NCBI RefSeq assembly: GCF_918797505.1
Contig: NC_092794.1
Coordinates: 73,941,345-74,005,344 of the forward strand
Direction: 5' to 3'
Source of the DNA: Bemisia tabaci
Lineage: Eukaryota > Arthropoda > Insecta > Hemiptera > Aleyrodidae
DNA: 64,000 bases
How positions within the stretch are numbered: the first letter of the stretch is position 1; the number at the start of each line of letters is the position of its first letter. The notes beneath the pieces are model-generated. The model did not search any database and was not told where the DNA came from. It saw only the letters and a list, made by a program, of their open reading frames with translations. The translations under genes were made by a program, and so were the position numbers. Below are positions 1 through 8,489 of this stretch, one piece after another.

Positions 1-370
1 GCTTGGATCTATATCAATTTATGGCATGGGCCCATACCCACACCCATATCATGGCACAGACACCTCACTAAAGATTCGGCTTAGACCCGCCGATGTAACT
101 TAGATATGGACTGCATTTTGCAATTTGGAACTATAGATTCTGGCTCATCTGAAACAACACTTAAGTGCACAGGGAAACGAATGCCACACATGTTGTTTTT
201 AAACCAGGCCAGAATTTATAGTTCCAAATTGCAAAATGCAGTCCATATAGAACTTGTATGTATATGAAAACTATACATCACAATCTCATATGTGTCAGTT
301 AGTCCTCGTCTCCATTATTACCCAAAAAGCCACCCCCTCTCAATGGTGGAAGCTCCAACAATCTCGTGAC
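1..370. repeat. Dispersed repeat copy 1, with a MITE inserted
   Basis: Bases 1-104 and 248-350 are together homologous to 3,855-4,060 (shared GGCATGGGCCC, GTAACTTAGA, AGAACTTGTAT and CAATCTCATATGTGTCA). The first copy is interrupted by the 139-bp MITE at 107-245, which the second copy lacks, so 3,855-4,060 acts as an empty site. The family is not recognised. Confidence 0.6.
107..245. mobile_element. 139-bp palindromic MITE
   Basis: Inverted ends TGGACTGCATTTTGCAATTT and the reverse complement, extending inward through GGAACTATA to TTCTGG, about 38 bp each. TA flanks both ends, consistent with a TA target duplication (Tc1/mariner-like), though the flanking bases are ambiguous. The empty site is at 3,963-3,975. 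A diverged relative lies at about 41,540-41,685. Confidence 0.65.
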
Positions 371-481
371 TCTGAACAGCAGCAACAACAACAACAACTC
401 TACCAAGATCTGCGTCTAACGATGAATTGTTATTACAGGATCCAGCATCTCTTGTCAAAATTAAAAGTTTTAAGGTTGTTG

Positions 482-1000
482 CTTTCCTTTTTTCTGCTAG
501 AGCGTTGCGCTATTGTCACGGAGCAAATTCGCTCTCGGTCGCTCGTGCCATTGTCGCGGCGTTACCCCTGGCCATTGTCACGGTCGTTAAGAGCACCGAT
601 ACCTAAGTGGCTCCGCCATTGTCACGGCGTACTGAGGTAAATTTTTTTTTTACCACTCGCGCTATTGTCACAGCGCAAATCCGCTGTTGGTTGCTCGTGC
701 CAGTGTCACGGCGTTACTTCTGGACTGTGTCACAGCCTTTAGGAGCACCGATGGCTCAGCAGCTCCGCCATTGTCACGGCGTATCTGAGCTAAATTTTTT
801 TCTCCGCCTTTATACTTGTCCTCTCCCCCCTTTTTTTTTCTTAGAGCGTCGCGCTATTGGCACAGCGCAAATCCGCTCACAGTAGCTTGCGCCACTGTCA
901 CAGCGTTACCCCTGGCCATTGCGCGGCCGTTAAGAGCACTGATACCTAAGCGGCTTCGTTATTATCACAGCGTATTAGAGCCATATTTTGCAACCAGGCA
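482..1000. repeat. Tandem repeat, three diverged units of about 165-190 bp
   Basis: Units beginning near 501, 652 and 842 each contain CGCGCTATTGTCACAG-like, CGCAAATCCGCT-like and CTCCGCCATTGTCACGGCGT-like blocks. The short repeated core ATTGTCACGGCG recurs about ten times. The open frames here are a by-product of the repeat. Confidence 0.6.
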
Positions 1001-1171
1001 GCTCTCGCTAAGCAGGAACGGAGCGCCGTTTTTAGTCGTGCGGCGAAGCCGTATAGACTCTAGGTTTCGCCGGAGGCTGAAAAATGTTCACACTTTTAGG
1101 CTAAGTCCAAGAGGAGAATTTTCGAGGAACCAAGTAACATATGAAGTATTGATATCGGTGCATTTTGCCCC

Positions 1172-1671
1172 AATGGAGATGTTGCATGTGCAAGGAATTT
1201 GCAATTTGACCGTTGATTCTTGTATAAAAGTTCGCGAGGAACACGATGGTGCCACTGGTTTTACCTGAAATCATCTCCCAAGCTCGAAAAAAGCTCTCAA
1301 GTTAAGGCCAAAATGGAGGGATATCCCACCCTACCCTGAGAGTCCACGTCTACATGAAGACAAACTCTCCATGCAAAGATAGGGAGCAAATACATTAGCA
1401 GGGTTGCCGTGTTTTCAGTTTTGGAGTCCCCAGATAAATTGGCAGCCCTGTCAATGTATTAGCTCCCTATCTTTGCATGGAGAGTTGGTCTTGATCTAGA
1501 CTTGGACTCTCAGGGTAGGGTGGGATATTCCCTCCATTTTGGCCTCAACTTGAGTGCTTTTTTTTGAGCTTGGGAGATGATTTCAGAGAAAACCAGTGGT
1601 GTTTCTCGCAACCTTTTACACAAGATACAACAGTCAAATTGCAAATTCCTCACACATGCAACATCTCCATT
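1172..1671. mobile_element. Foldback MITE family A, complete copy
   Basis: A 500-bp near-palindrome. The left end AATGGAGATGTTGCATGTG is mirrored at the right (CACATGCAACATCTCCATT) and the arms pair almost to the centre near 1,425. No coding capacity. Further copies: 16,824-17,310, 21,822-22,031 (right arm only) and 53,991-55,355 (interrupted by two other elements). Superfamily not determined, because no clean target duplication is visible. Confidence 0.75.
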
Positions 1672-1683
1672 ATGCCCAATGAA

Positions 1684-2077
1684 ATTTCTGATCATTTAGC
1701 AATGGTTTGGTACCGTTTAGCAATCAACTGTGACCATAATGTAAAGAACCCACACTGGTGCCTTTCGGCTCAATGTCGCCATATGGCATTCTTTATCATC
1801 AAGTCACTGTCGAACATTTACTGTTAAGTAGCGTTTAGCAACCAAGTATAGCCAAAATTTCCAGAAATCATACCTCAGATGTTCAAAGAGTGTTAACATG
1901 TGTCGCCAAATGGAATTTCTGATCATTTAGCCATGGTTTGGTAGCGTTTAGCAATCAACTGTGACCATAATGTAAAGAACCCACACAGGTGCCTTTCGGC
2001 TCAATGTCGCCCTATGGCATTCTTTATCATCAAGTCTTTCTTGAACATTTACTGTTAAATAGCGTGTAGCAACCAAG
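1684..2077. repeat. Tandem duplication, two units about 230 bp apart
   Basis: The block starting AATTTCTGATCATTTAGC at 1,684 recurs at 1,914 with few differences (roughly 160 bp shared), including CAACTGTGACCATAATGTAA and CTTTCGGCTCAATGTCGCC. No gene is recognised. Confidence 0.7.
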
Positions 2078-2089
2078 TACACACCAAGT

Positions 2090-2915
2090 AGATTTTTTTA
2101 TTCCTTGCGGAGGGTATGAACTTACTTTGTACAAATTTTCGGACCTCCACTGCCACTACAAGGTGTTCAAAAAAATTCTCCAAAAACGGCCAACTTGAGG
2201 TATTTTTGACGTTTTCGCTGCCATTTCGGGTATCGCACGACGAAGAATATAAGACGTAGGAACCAAGTAAATTTTTTATTCCATACAAACGGTATGAACT
2301 TACTTTCCACAAAATTTCGGACCTCCATTGTCATTACAGGGCGTCCAATAAATTTTCGAACGCGAAAAAACGGTCAAAATTGAGCTATTTTTGACGGGTT
2401 TTCCACCATTGTGGGCATAGCTTGGCAGAAAATGAAAGACCTAGGAGTTTTCTGACATTTGCCCTTCCATACTGATGGTATGGACTTGCTTTCCACAAAT
2501 TTTCGGATTTTTACTACCATTATAGGTTGCTCAAAAAGTTCATTATACGTTAAAAAACGGCGAAATTTCGATTTTTAGAGCTGCGGAGCGGGGAGTTTCG
2601 GCATTACCAAGTGAAGTGAAAGTGACCTAGGAGAAGAACAAAAATTTTCCCTTAATCTGCAAGGTATGTGCTAGGTTTTTACCAATTTTTGGACATCTAG
2701 CGTCAAATCCGTGTTGCTGGCAAAAATATCAAAAATATACGACGAAAATGCCAAAAAAACCAGAAAAATCTCGATGTTTAGGCTCTGTGCGCGCCGGGTT
2801 AAAAATTTTTTTTCTCAAAATCCTCTTGGCTACCATGTTTTTTTATCACATAGAACCATTTAAGACCGTGCAACATTTGGTTTTGTCGATTTAAAAAAAT
2901 AAGTCCCACCCTAGG
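2090..2915. mobile_element. Half copy of foldback element D
   Basis: Near-identical, in the same orientation, to 12,120-12,947 (the right half of the intact element at 10,857-12,947), including the terminal AAATAAGTCCCACCCTA. The left half and left end are missing, so this copy is truncated or derived by ectopic recombination. Confidence 0.75.
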
Positions 2916-2917
2916 GT

Positions 2918-3600
2918 ATATTCCACACAACTAACCGTAGTATTTTCGAAATTTCCTCTTTTTAGTGATTTTCACAGAAGGTTGAAAAGTGATGTAAAAA
3001 TACACTTTTTTCGAAATTCAGAAGGCCATATTTTTTTTTACCTCAACTGTCCTCAAGCATTTTAAGGCGAGATTTTATAGTCCAAAGTGGGTATTTTTAG
3101 GATCCAGAGGTGACAGACTGCGGAAAACTGCGGAAATGGGAATTTTTTACCTTAAATATAAACTCTTTGAGGGATTTTCTCAAACAAAGATCCCTCTTCA
3201 TCCACTCTTTTGTATTAAGTAAAAACATTTCCGGAATAAAAAAGTTTAGCCTCGACCGAGAATCAAAACCTGAACTATCAGTATAGGAGGATGTTGTTTT
3301 GACCATTTTTAAAGATACTGTTTCGTTTGTAAATGAGGGTCACAGAGTGTCCTTGTTTCGGAGAGTGGACTGTAGGTTAAGGAGAAACTCCTCTAAATGT
3401 ATCAGATACGTAGCGTCCGTTAAAAACCTCTTTTGGGGGAACTTCATCCTCTTTAAACTCTCCTCAAATTGTTATATGATGTGTTTGGTGGTTGAATTTT
3501 GCATAGTATCACTTAACAAGAAGTACTGGCTGTAAAATATTCTTCAAATCAGCAATATCTGGTCTTAAATAGTTTTGGCCAGCTTTTCCGGTGGAATACC
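2918..3600. other. Unassigned upstream / intronic sequence
   Basis: AT-rich, with no conserved domain, repeat partner in the window or RNA fold that I could identify. A short tandem-like feature or old repeat cannot be excluded. Confidence 0.4.
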
Positions 3601-3603
3601 ACA

Positions 3604-3855
3604 GTGTGCGACGCACCCGCGGGGAGCAGTTTCAACTTCGGCCCCTGGCTACAGTTCTATCGCTCGGTTCCCTATCACAAAGCTGAGCAATACCAATCTG
3701 ATAGGGAGTTGGCGACCGACTATAAAAAGAGGCCGGGGCATAGGCCGACCAACCAGTGCAGAAGTGAAATTGTAAGAGACAACTTACAAGTTGTCTCTTA
3801 CAAAGTCAAGACTCAAACGTCAAAGTCAAGTCTTACAAAGTTGTCCTCTTCGGCT
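3604..3855 (+). promoter_or_regulatory. TATA-type promoter, possible solo LTR
   Basis: TGTGCGACGCACCCGC begins a stretch with TATAAAAAG (about 3,721) and an initiator-like CCAGTG about 30 bp downstream. A perfect 30-base palindrome centred near 3,788 follows (arms GTAAGAGACAACTTAC and complement). Spacing is that of a pol II core promoter as found in insect LTRs. No second LTR or internal region is present, so the solo-LTR reading is inference. Confidence 0.35.
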
Positions 3856-4060
3856 AGGACCCGTATCAATTCACGGCATGGGCCCGCACCCAATCACGAC
3901 TTGGACCCGTACCCATATCTCGGCACAGATGCGTACGAAAGACAGACCCGTGTGTGTAACTTAGACGTAGAACTTGTATAAATATAAAAATCATACAGTA
4001 CAATCTCATATGTGTCAAATAGCCCTCCTCTCCATCTTACCCATAAAGCACCCCCTTCAC
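3855..4060. repeat. Dispersed repeat copy 2 (empty site for the 139-bp MITE)
   Basis: Homologous to 1-350 without the MITE; see that entry. From 4,061 to 4,421 I see only unassigned sequence leading into the first visible exon. Confidence 0.6.
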
Positions 4061-4421
4061 AATAAATGATCAGGTTATTTAAAATTGCGAGTGAATACTT
4101 TCCTGAGTATCTATTGATTTGAGCCTGGGTACAACAAACATCACTGATCAACTAAGAAACTCTGATAATTATCAGTATTAGGGCTCAATGCAAGCCTAGT
4201 GATTGAGTGAGTTAAATACTGTTTGTTGCCATGTTCGAAAAGTATCCAAGACTTCCCATTTGTGATTCAACTCGTCATCTAGTTCAAGTTCTGCTGTCCA
4301 GTTTTTCTTGCTGAATGATTTGTCTCAATCTTGATGACTCTCTTTTGTTCATTTCTTATTTTTTTCCTTTGTTTGAATCATCAGTATTTTGTTTGTTAAT
4401 GATGACGCTTACGTTTTCTAG

Positions 4422-4566
4422 AACACAAGAACGCCGTATTTAAAATTGTCAAACTTAGAGGAAGGCATTTACACTTTTGTTCTCAAAGTGATGGATGCCT
4501 CCAACCAAACCTCAGAAGGTGAAGTCCATGTGTTTGTCAAAACTCCAACAAACAAACCGCCTGTCG
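4422..4566 (+). CDS. KIAA0319L: KIAA0319L-like, exon (end of a PKD domain)
   Basis: First visible coding exon of a KIAA0319/KIAA0319L-type protein. This family comprises type I membrane glycoproteins with an N-terminal MANSC-type domain, about five PKD (Ig-like) domains, a cysteine-rich region and one transmembrane helix. They traffic between cell surface and Golgi; vertebrate members are linked to neuronal migration and, for KIAA0319L, to adeno-associated virus uptake. The exon follows TTTTCTAG and ends before GTGAGT. It reads LEEGIYTFVLKVMDASNQ then a short beta-strand and NKPPV, the typical end of one PKD domain and its linker. It ends in phase 1. Upstream exons (signal peptide, MANSC, earlier PKDs) lie outside the window. 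The family call rests on the whole nine-exon chain. Confidence 0.88.
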
Positions 4567-4889
4567 GTGAGTCTGGTCCTATTATTCACTGTTTTTTTTT
4601 TGTTTTTTGTTTTTTTTTGTTCGCAAACCTCTTAAATTGCATCGTGTAACTTGTGCTTTTAGTATGTAAACCAGAAATCACCGAGTTCTCAGAATTTTTG
4701 GTTTCTTCATTTAATTTAGATACTTGTAATAAGGAAATTTCTCATACTCCTCTCAAGAAGTCTACCTCATCGATTTTTTATTTTTTTAAATGAAATTAGT
4801 TTGCTTGCCATACCTCTGCAGAATTCGAAGTAGAATTCATAATATCTGTACATTAATGACATCAGTTATGGGCCGCTTGTTTGTGGGGG

Positions 4890-5130
4890 TGAATACAGGT
4901 TGATCCAAAAGTCCCTTCCACCCCCCTCTAACTTTTTACCTAATTGGCATAAAGATTTGAAACTTGGGGGATGTTCTTGGGTCAAAGTGAGCTACTTTTT
5001 GGCCCCCCCCCCTGAAATTTTCAAGGGGGTCCCCTTGGGGGGCGCACCCCAATTTTTTTTCAAATGGGAAGACCCCCTTTGTGATATCACGTTTGAAAGA
5101 AGAAAGAAAAAAACCGGCGCTCCGCTTCGC
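4890..5130 (+). repeat. Repeat F, copy 1
   Basis: Inversely homologous to 9,625-10,085. Shared blocks are AAAGATTTGAAACTTGGGGG, GCGCACCCCAATTTTTT and GTGATATCACGTTTGAAA. Followed by a GC-rich stem (AAAAAACCGGCGC...GCGCCGGTTTTT, 5,107-5,146) and a G homopolymer. Probably a MITE, with only part of its ends identifiable. Confidence 0.55.
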
Positions 5131-5355
5131 TCCGCGCCGGTTTTTGGGGGGGGGGGGGGGGGGGGCTTCGCCCCTCAGGACGCGCGCTTCGCGCGCGTCT
5201 TTTCAGTGTCGTCTGTACATCCAGTTTTTCCTCTTTTTAAGTGTCCCGCGCATCCACCGCGGGAAGGAAGTGTATTTCCCGAAGTGGGATTTTTGTAATC
5301 ATAAAATCGTACGTCAGTAAGTCATTGTGTGATCGATAGTTTTCTTCCAAAAACT

Positions 5356-5610
5356 TTCTTCACCTGACCCACTGTGCGACGCGCAGTTTGTCCAAAATCT
5401 TCCTTCCCCTGAACCACTGAGTGACGAAAAGCTTCTTCAAAAACTTCTTCCCCTGACCCACTGTGCGACGAAAATTTTGTCCAAAAACTTCCTCCCCCTG
5501 ACCCACTGTGCGACGAAAATTTTGTCCAAAAACTTCTTCCCCCTGACCCACTGTGCGACGATCAGCTTGTCCTAAAACTTTCTCCCCCGACCCACTGTGC
5601 GGCCCTGCTC
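5356..5610. repeat. 45-bp minisatellite, about 5.5 units
   Basis: Units of 45 bp built on CTGACCCACTGTGCGACGA followed by a TTTGTCCAAAAACTTC-like block. Because 45 is divisible by three, the - strand shows a 15-residue repeating open frame (GQGEEVFGQNFRRTV), which I do not regard as a gene. Confidence 0.85.
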
Positions 5611-5969
5611 CGGCCGGCTCCCCTCATGCCGCGCACCCCCCGCCTAAAACTTTCAAAGCTCGCCATTTTTAAACGGCTCAGCCGATTTAGCTCAAATTCA
5701 ATACCAAACCAGTCCTAGAGGAGAACTACCACCCATAAAAATTTCAGCTCAAAATATTTATTTTCGTTCGAGTTATCGAGTGGACAAGATTCAACCTCCC
5801 CCCACTTTCGAGCCCCATCCCTCAAAATCTATTGCCTCAAATTTCAATTTTTTTTCGCAGAATAGTAGTTCTAATGAGTCTCTACTAAATGCAAATAAAT
5901 TGGTCAAAATATCTTTCAACGTAAGAAAGATATAACGACTCAAAAATCGAAAAATCTTAAAAAGGCGGA

Positions 5970-6013
5970 AATACATACATACATATATACATACATACAT
6001 ACATATATACATA
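5970..6013. repeat. CATA/TA microsatellite
   Basis: ATAC/CATA and TA repeats directly against the left end of the Ginger-like element. Another TA tract abuts its right end (7,160-7,175) and the start of the 524-bp tandem repeat. Confidence 0.9.
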
Positions 6014-7159
6014 TGTCGCAGGCTAAAGGTCAAATCCGGCATTTAGGCAAATGCCTAGGCAAATAGAAAAGAAATGGTAAAAATCATTGAAATTCGTCGA
6101 TTGCCTAGGCATTTGCGCAAATGCCTGAAGATTTGACCAAATGCCGAAGGCTGATTAGGCAAATAGTAAACTCCAGCCCGGCTCACAATGTATCTGTAAC
6201 TGCAACGTCGAGCTCCGAGCCTACTCAGAACGTGTGTGGTGATCAACCTCAATGCTCCTCTTGTCAAAAGCCTGGTAGCTTAAAAAAATGCAGCTCTTGC
6301 GATAGTTCATGTCATCAAGAGTGTGGTAATGAAGACGGCGACCAACCATTTGTTTGTGAGTATTGTCATGGCGAGGCAGAAATACGCACAAGAGCGGAAG
6401 CCCATCTACGACAAAAAGTTGCAGCTCAAAAAATGACAGAAAGAAGTTCGAAATTATTCACATCTTTAAAAGTGGAAGATACAATTATTTTGAACATTTC
6501 AAAATTTGATCGTGGTCCGTTGGACCCAAAAAACATCGAAGGAATTGTTCTTGACGTCCGCAATAATGTTTACCAAATTGGAACACCCGCAGGTGTCATC
6601 AAAAATTGGTGTTCGCGGGAAGAATTAAAACAAGTAGAGGCAATAAAATTTGAAATATCTCAGGTTCCGAGGGATAAGCTAGTGTTGGTCCGCGAAGCAG
6701 TTTCTGGCGTTTCGTTATTTGAAGGGCAAGGCTTTGTCAAGTGTAATTGCCAAGCCAGTAAAAATCAATGTGCGACCAAACGATGTTCTTGCTTCAAAAA
6801 TCAGAGAAAATGTTCCAGCAAGTGCCACCAACCCATCGCGTGCTCGAACAAGTGACGCTACTGCCTCATTCTTTTTAAGGTACAGACTTTCTTTTTTTTC
6901 TTTTTTTCTTTGGCCGTGGTTTTTTGGATTATTGCAAATTGACTTTTTCTCAGATTTTGACTATTTGCCTGAAAAGGAACATCATTTGCCTTTTTGCCTA
7001 ACGTGCCCTCGGCATTTACGCAAATGCCTAGGCTTTTATGTAATTGCCTCGTCATTTAGTCAAATGCCTAGGCAAATAGCCAATCTACGTTTTCGATTAA
7101 ACTTGACCATTTGCCTAGGCATTTGCCTAAATGCCGGATTTGGCCTTTAGCCTGCGACA
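6014..7159. mobile_element. Ginger-like TIR element (1,146 bp)
   Basis: Terminal inverted repeats of about 52 bp with two mismatches, starting TGTCGCAGGCTAAAGG; the TGTNR start is characteristic of Ginger/TDD transposons. Inside the ends are repeated palindromic motifs (CAAATGCCTAGGCATTTG-type) at 6,035-6,060, 6,100-6,130 and 6,960-7,130. The 4-bp flanks (CATA / TATA) differ at one base and lie in microsatellite, so the target duplication is uncertain. It carries only the tail of an integrase-type protein, hence is non-autonomous. Confidence 0.65.
6121..6855 (+). CDS. PHD-finger / CXC-tail protein of a Ginger-like element
   Basis: A 244-residue open frame inside the TIR element. Residues ~43-82 form a PHD-like finger (CSSCQKPGSLKKCSSCDSSC and a later CEYC). 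Residues ~115-165 hold a chromo/SH3-like block (DRGPLDPKNIEGIVLDVRNN, YQIGTPAGVIKNWCSREELK). Residues ~208-244 form a cysteine-rich CXC-type tail (CNCQ...CATKRCSCFKNQRKC...CSNK). This order matches the C-terminus of Ginger-derived integrases such as KRBA2-like proteins. The DDE integrase core is absent, so this is a remnant or a spliced terminal exon. Uninterrupted coding suggests youth or selection. The ATG at 6,121 is only the first available start. Confidence 0.6.
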   Translation: MPEDLTKCRRLIRQIVNSSPAHNVSVTATSSSEPTQNVCGDQPQCSSCQKPGSLKKCSSCDSSCHQECGNEDGDQPFVCEYCHGEAEIRTRAEAHLRQKVAAQKMTERSSKLFTSLKVEDTIILNISKFDRGPLDPKNIEGIVLDVRNNVYQIGTPAGVIKNWCSREELKQVEAIKFEISQVPRDKLVLVREAVSGVSLFEGQGFVKCNCQASKNQCATKRCSCFKNQRKCSSKCHQPIACSNK

Positions 7160-7349
7160 TATATATATATATATAACAAGGTGGAGAAATGGTGCTGGGT
7201 CCACACCATTTCGCGGGGAAACAAAGCCAAGAAATACCAAAAATTAAAATTAGAGTCAAATGTAGAACTCTAATGCGCACCAGTGCGTAACTGAGGGGGG
7301 AGAGTGTTCAGCTCAGGCAGTTTGCAATGGAATATTAAATTGGAGTCAC

Positions 7350-7408
7350 GCCGAGAGATCTTTACCGGTTTGGGCCTTATTAGACCTCATCAGAAGATCA
7401 CACTCGGC
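7350..7408 (-). ncRNA. Hammerhead ribozyme-like motif, copy 1
   Basis: Reading the - strand: helix I GCCGAG-TGT-GATCTT pairs with AAGATC-T-CTCGGC (6 + 6 bp around an internal loop). The core is CTGATGA, helix II is GGTCT-AATA-AGGCC (5 bp), then CAAA, a minimal palindromic helix III CCGG, and TA before the predicted cut between 7,363 and 7,362. This is a type I hammerhead with degenerate stem III, like the small dimeric variants known from Penelope-like elements. The base normally G12 reads C, which should impair catalysis, so activity is doubtful. Confidence 0.65.
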
Positions 7409-7873
7409 AGTGAACCCAACTTAACATGCCGCAAAATCCAAGACGGCATTAAAACGCCGTCATGGATATGACCCGAGGTATGACACAAAAGTGTGATCCT
7501 CGCGCCATCTACCGTCGCTGCTGAACAACTCTCATAACAAAACAAGGAAAACCCGAGAAAAATTATTATCGGACTGGTTGGAGATGCGAACGCATCTAGA
7601 CGCAACCGCCCGCTCTCGAACGAGAGAGAAACACATACCCCGAGCTGTGCGTACAAATGAAAAAATTAAACACTAAGAAGCGGCCCAAAACTGTATATAA
7701 CAAGGTGGAGAAATGGTGCTGGGTCCACACCATTTCGCGGGGAAACAAAGCCAAGAAATACCAAAAATTAAAATTAGAGTCAAATGTAGAACTCTAATGC
7801 GCACCAGTGCGTAACTGAGGGGGGAGAGTGTTCAGCTCAGGCAGTTTGCAATGGAATATTAAATTGGAGTCAC

Positions 7874-7932
7874 GCCGAGAGATCTTTACCGGTTTGGGCC
7901 TTATTAGACCTCATCAGAAGATCACACTCGGC
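7874..7932 (-). ncRNA. Hammerhead ribozyme-like motif, copy 2
   Basis: Identical to the motif at 7,350-7,408, exactly 524 bp away, in the second tandem unit. Cleavage at both would release a 524-nt monomer. It has the same C at position 12. Confidence 0.65.
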
Positions 7933-8274
7933 AGTGAACCCAACTTAACATGCCGCAAAATCCAAGACGGCATTAAAACGCCGTCATGGATATGACCCGA
8001 GGTATGACACAAAAGTGTGATCCTCGCGCCATCTACCGTCGCTGCTGAACAACTCTCATAACAAAACAAGGAAAACCCGAGAAAAATTATTATCGGACTG
8101 GTTGGAGATGCGAACGCATCTAGACGCAACCGCCCGCTCTCGAACGAGAGAGAAACACATACCCCGAGCTGTGCGTACAAATGAAAAAATTAAATTTTAA
8201 ATTAAATTAAAATATAAATTAAAATTAAAAATAAATTTAATTAATTATTATATAATTTTAAATTTAATTTTTTC

Positions 8275-8275
<1 letters not shown>

Positions 8276-8320
<45 letters not shown>

Positions 8321-8324
8321 CATA
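8276..8324. repeat. CA and TA microsatellite
   Basis: About 24 bases of CA repeat followed by about 20 bases of TA repeat, preceded by AT-only sequence from 8,190. Confidence 0.95.
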
Positions 8325-8489
8325 TAAATTTGAGTGGCATATATTTTCGTGATCTACGACCCGTGATCGGTGCTCTTCACAAGGTCTCCGGTCTGGGTCC
8401 GACATCATGGGAGAATGCAATAGTGTATTTTCTTCGGAAAATACACTAAAAAACTTTTCGCACAAACCGGAAGTCCATATATCAAACCG

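Larger units (their letters stand above)
7176..8190 (-). mobile_element. Tandem 524-bp repeat with hammerhead motifs (Penelope LTR / retrozyme-like)
   Basis: Two head-to-tail copies offset by exactly 524 bp (7,176-7,699 and 7,700-8,190; the second lacks the last ~25 bp). They appear identical over the shared part. Each unit carries, on the - strand, one hammerhead-ribozyme architecture. No reverse transcriptase is present. Short tandem repeats with one hammerhead per unit are the hallmark of Penelope-like pLTRs and of animal retrozymes, whose self-cleaved monomers circularise. Flanked by TA-rich sequence on both sides, so target duplications cannot be read. Confidence 0.65.

Noticed and set aside
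254..1268. Overlapping frames of 92-150 codons at the left edge
   Set aside because: They run through a tandem satellite and a MITE, share no domain, and change frame between repeat units.
4900..5298. 132-codon frame rich in glycine and proline
   Set aside because: Crosses a G homopolymer and repeat F; no conservation in the inverted copy at 9,625-10,085.
5360..5551. 15-residue repeating peptide (GQGEEVFGQNFRRTV)
   Set aside because: A consequence of a 45-bp minisatellite; no start context, splice sites or flanking coding sequence.
5356..5610. Regularly spaced repeats suggesting a CRISPR array
   Set aside because: Units are contiguous, with no unique spacers, and the genome is eukaryotic.
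7390..7656. 88-codon - strand open frame repeated identically at 7,914-8,180
   Set aside because: It lies within the noncoding hammerhead repeat and overlaps the ribozyme helices. It is duplicated only because the repeat is tandem, and shows no domain resemblance.
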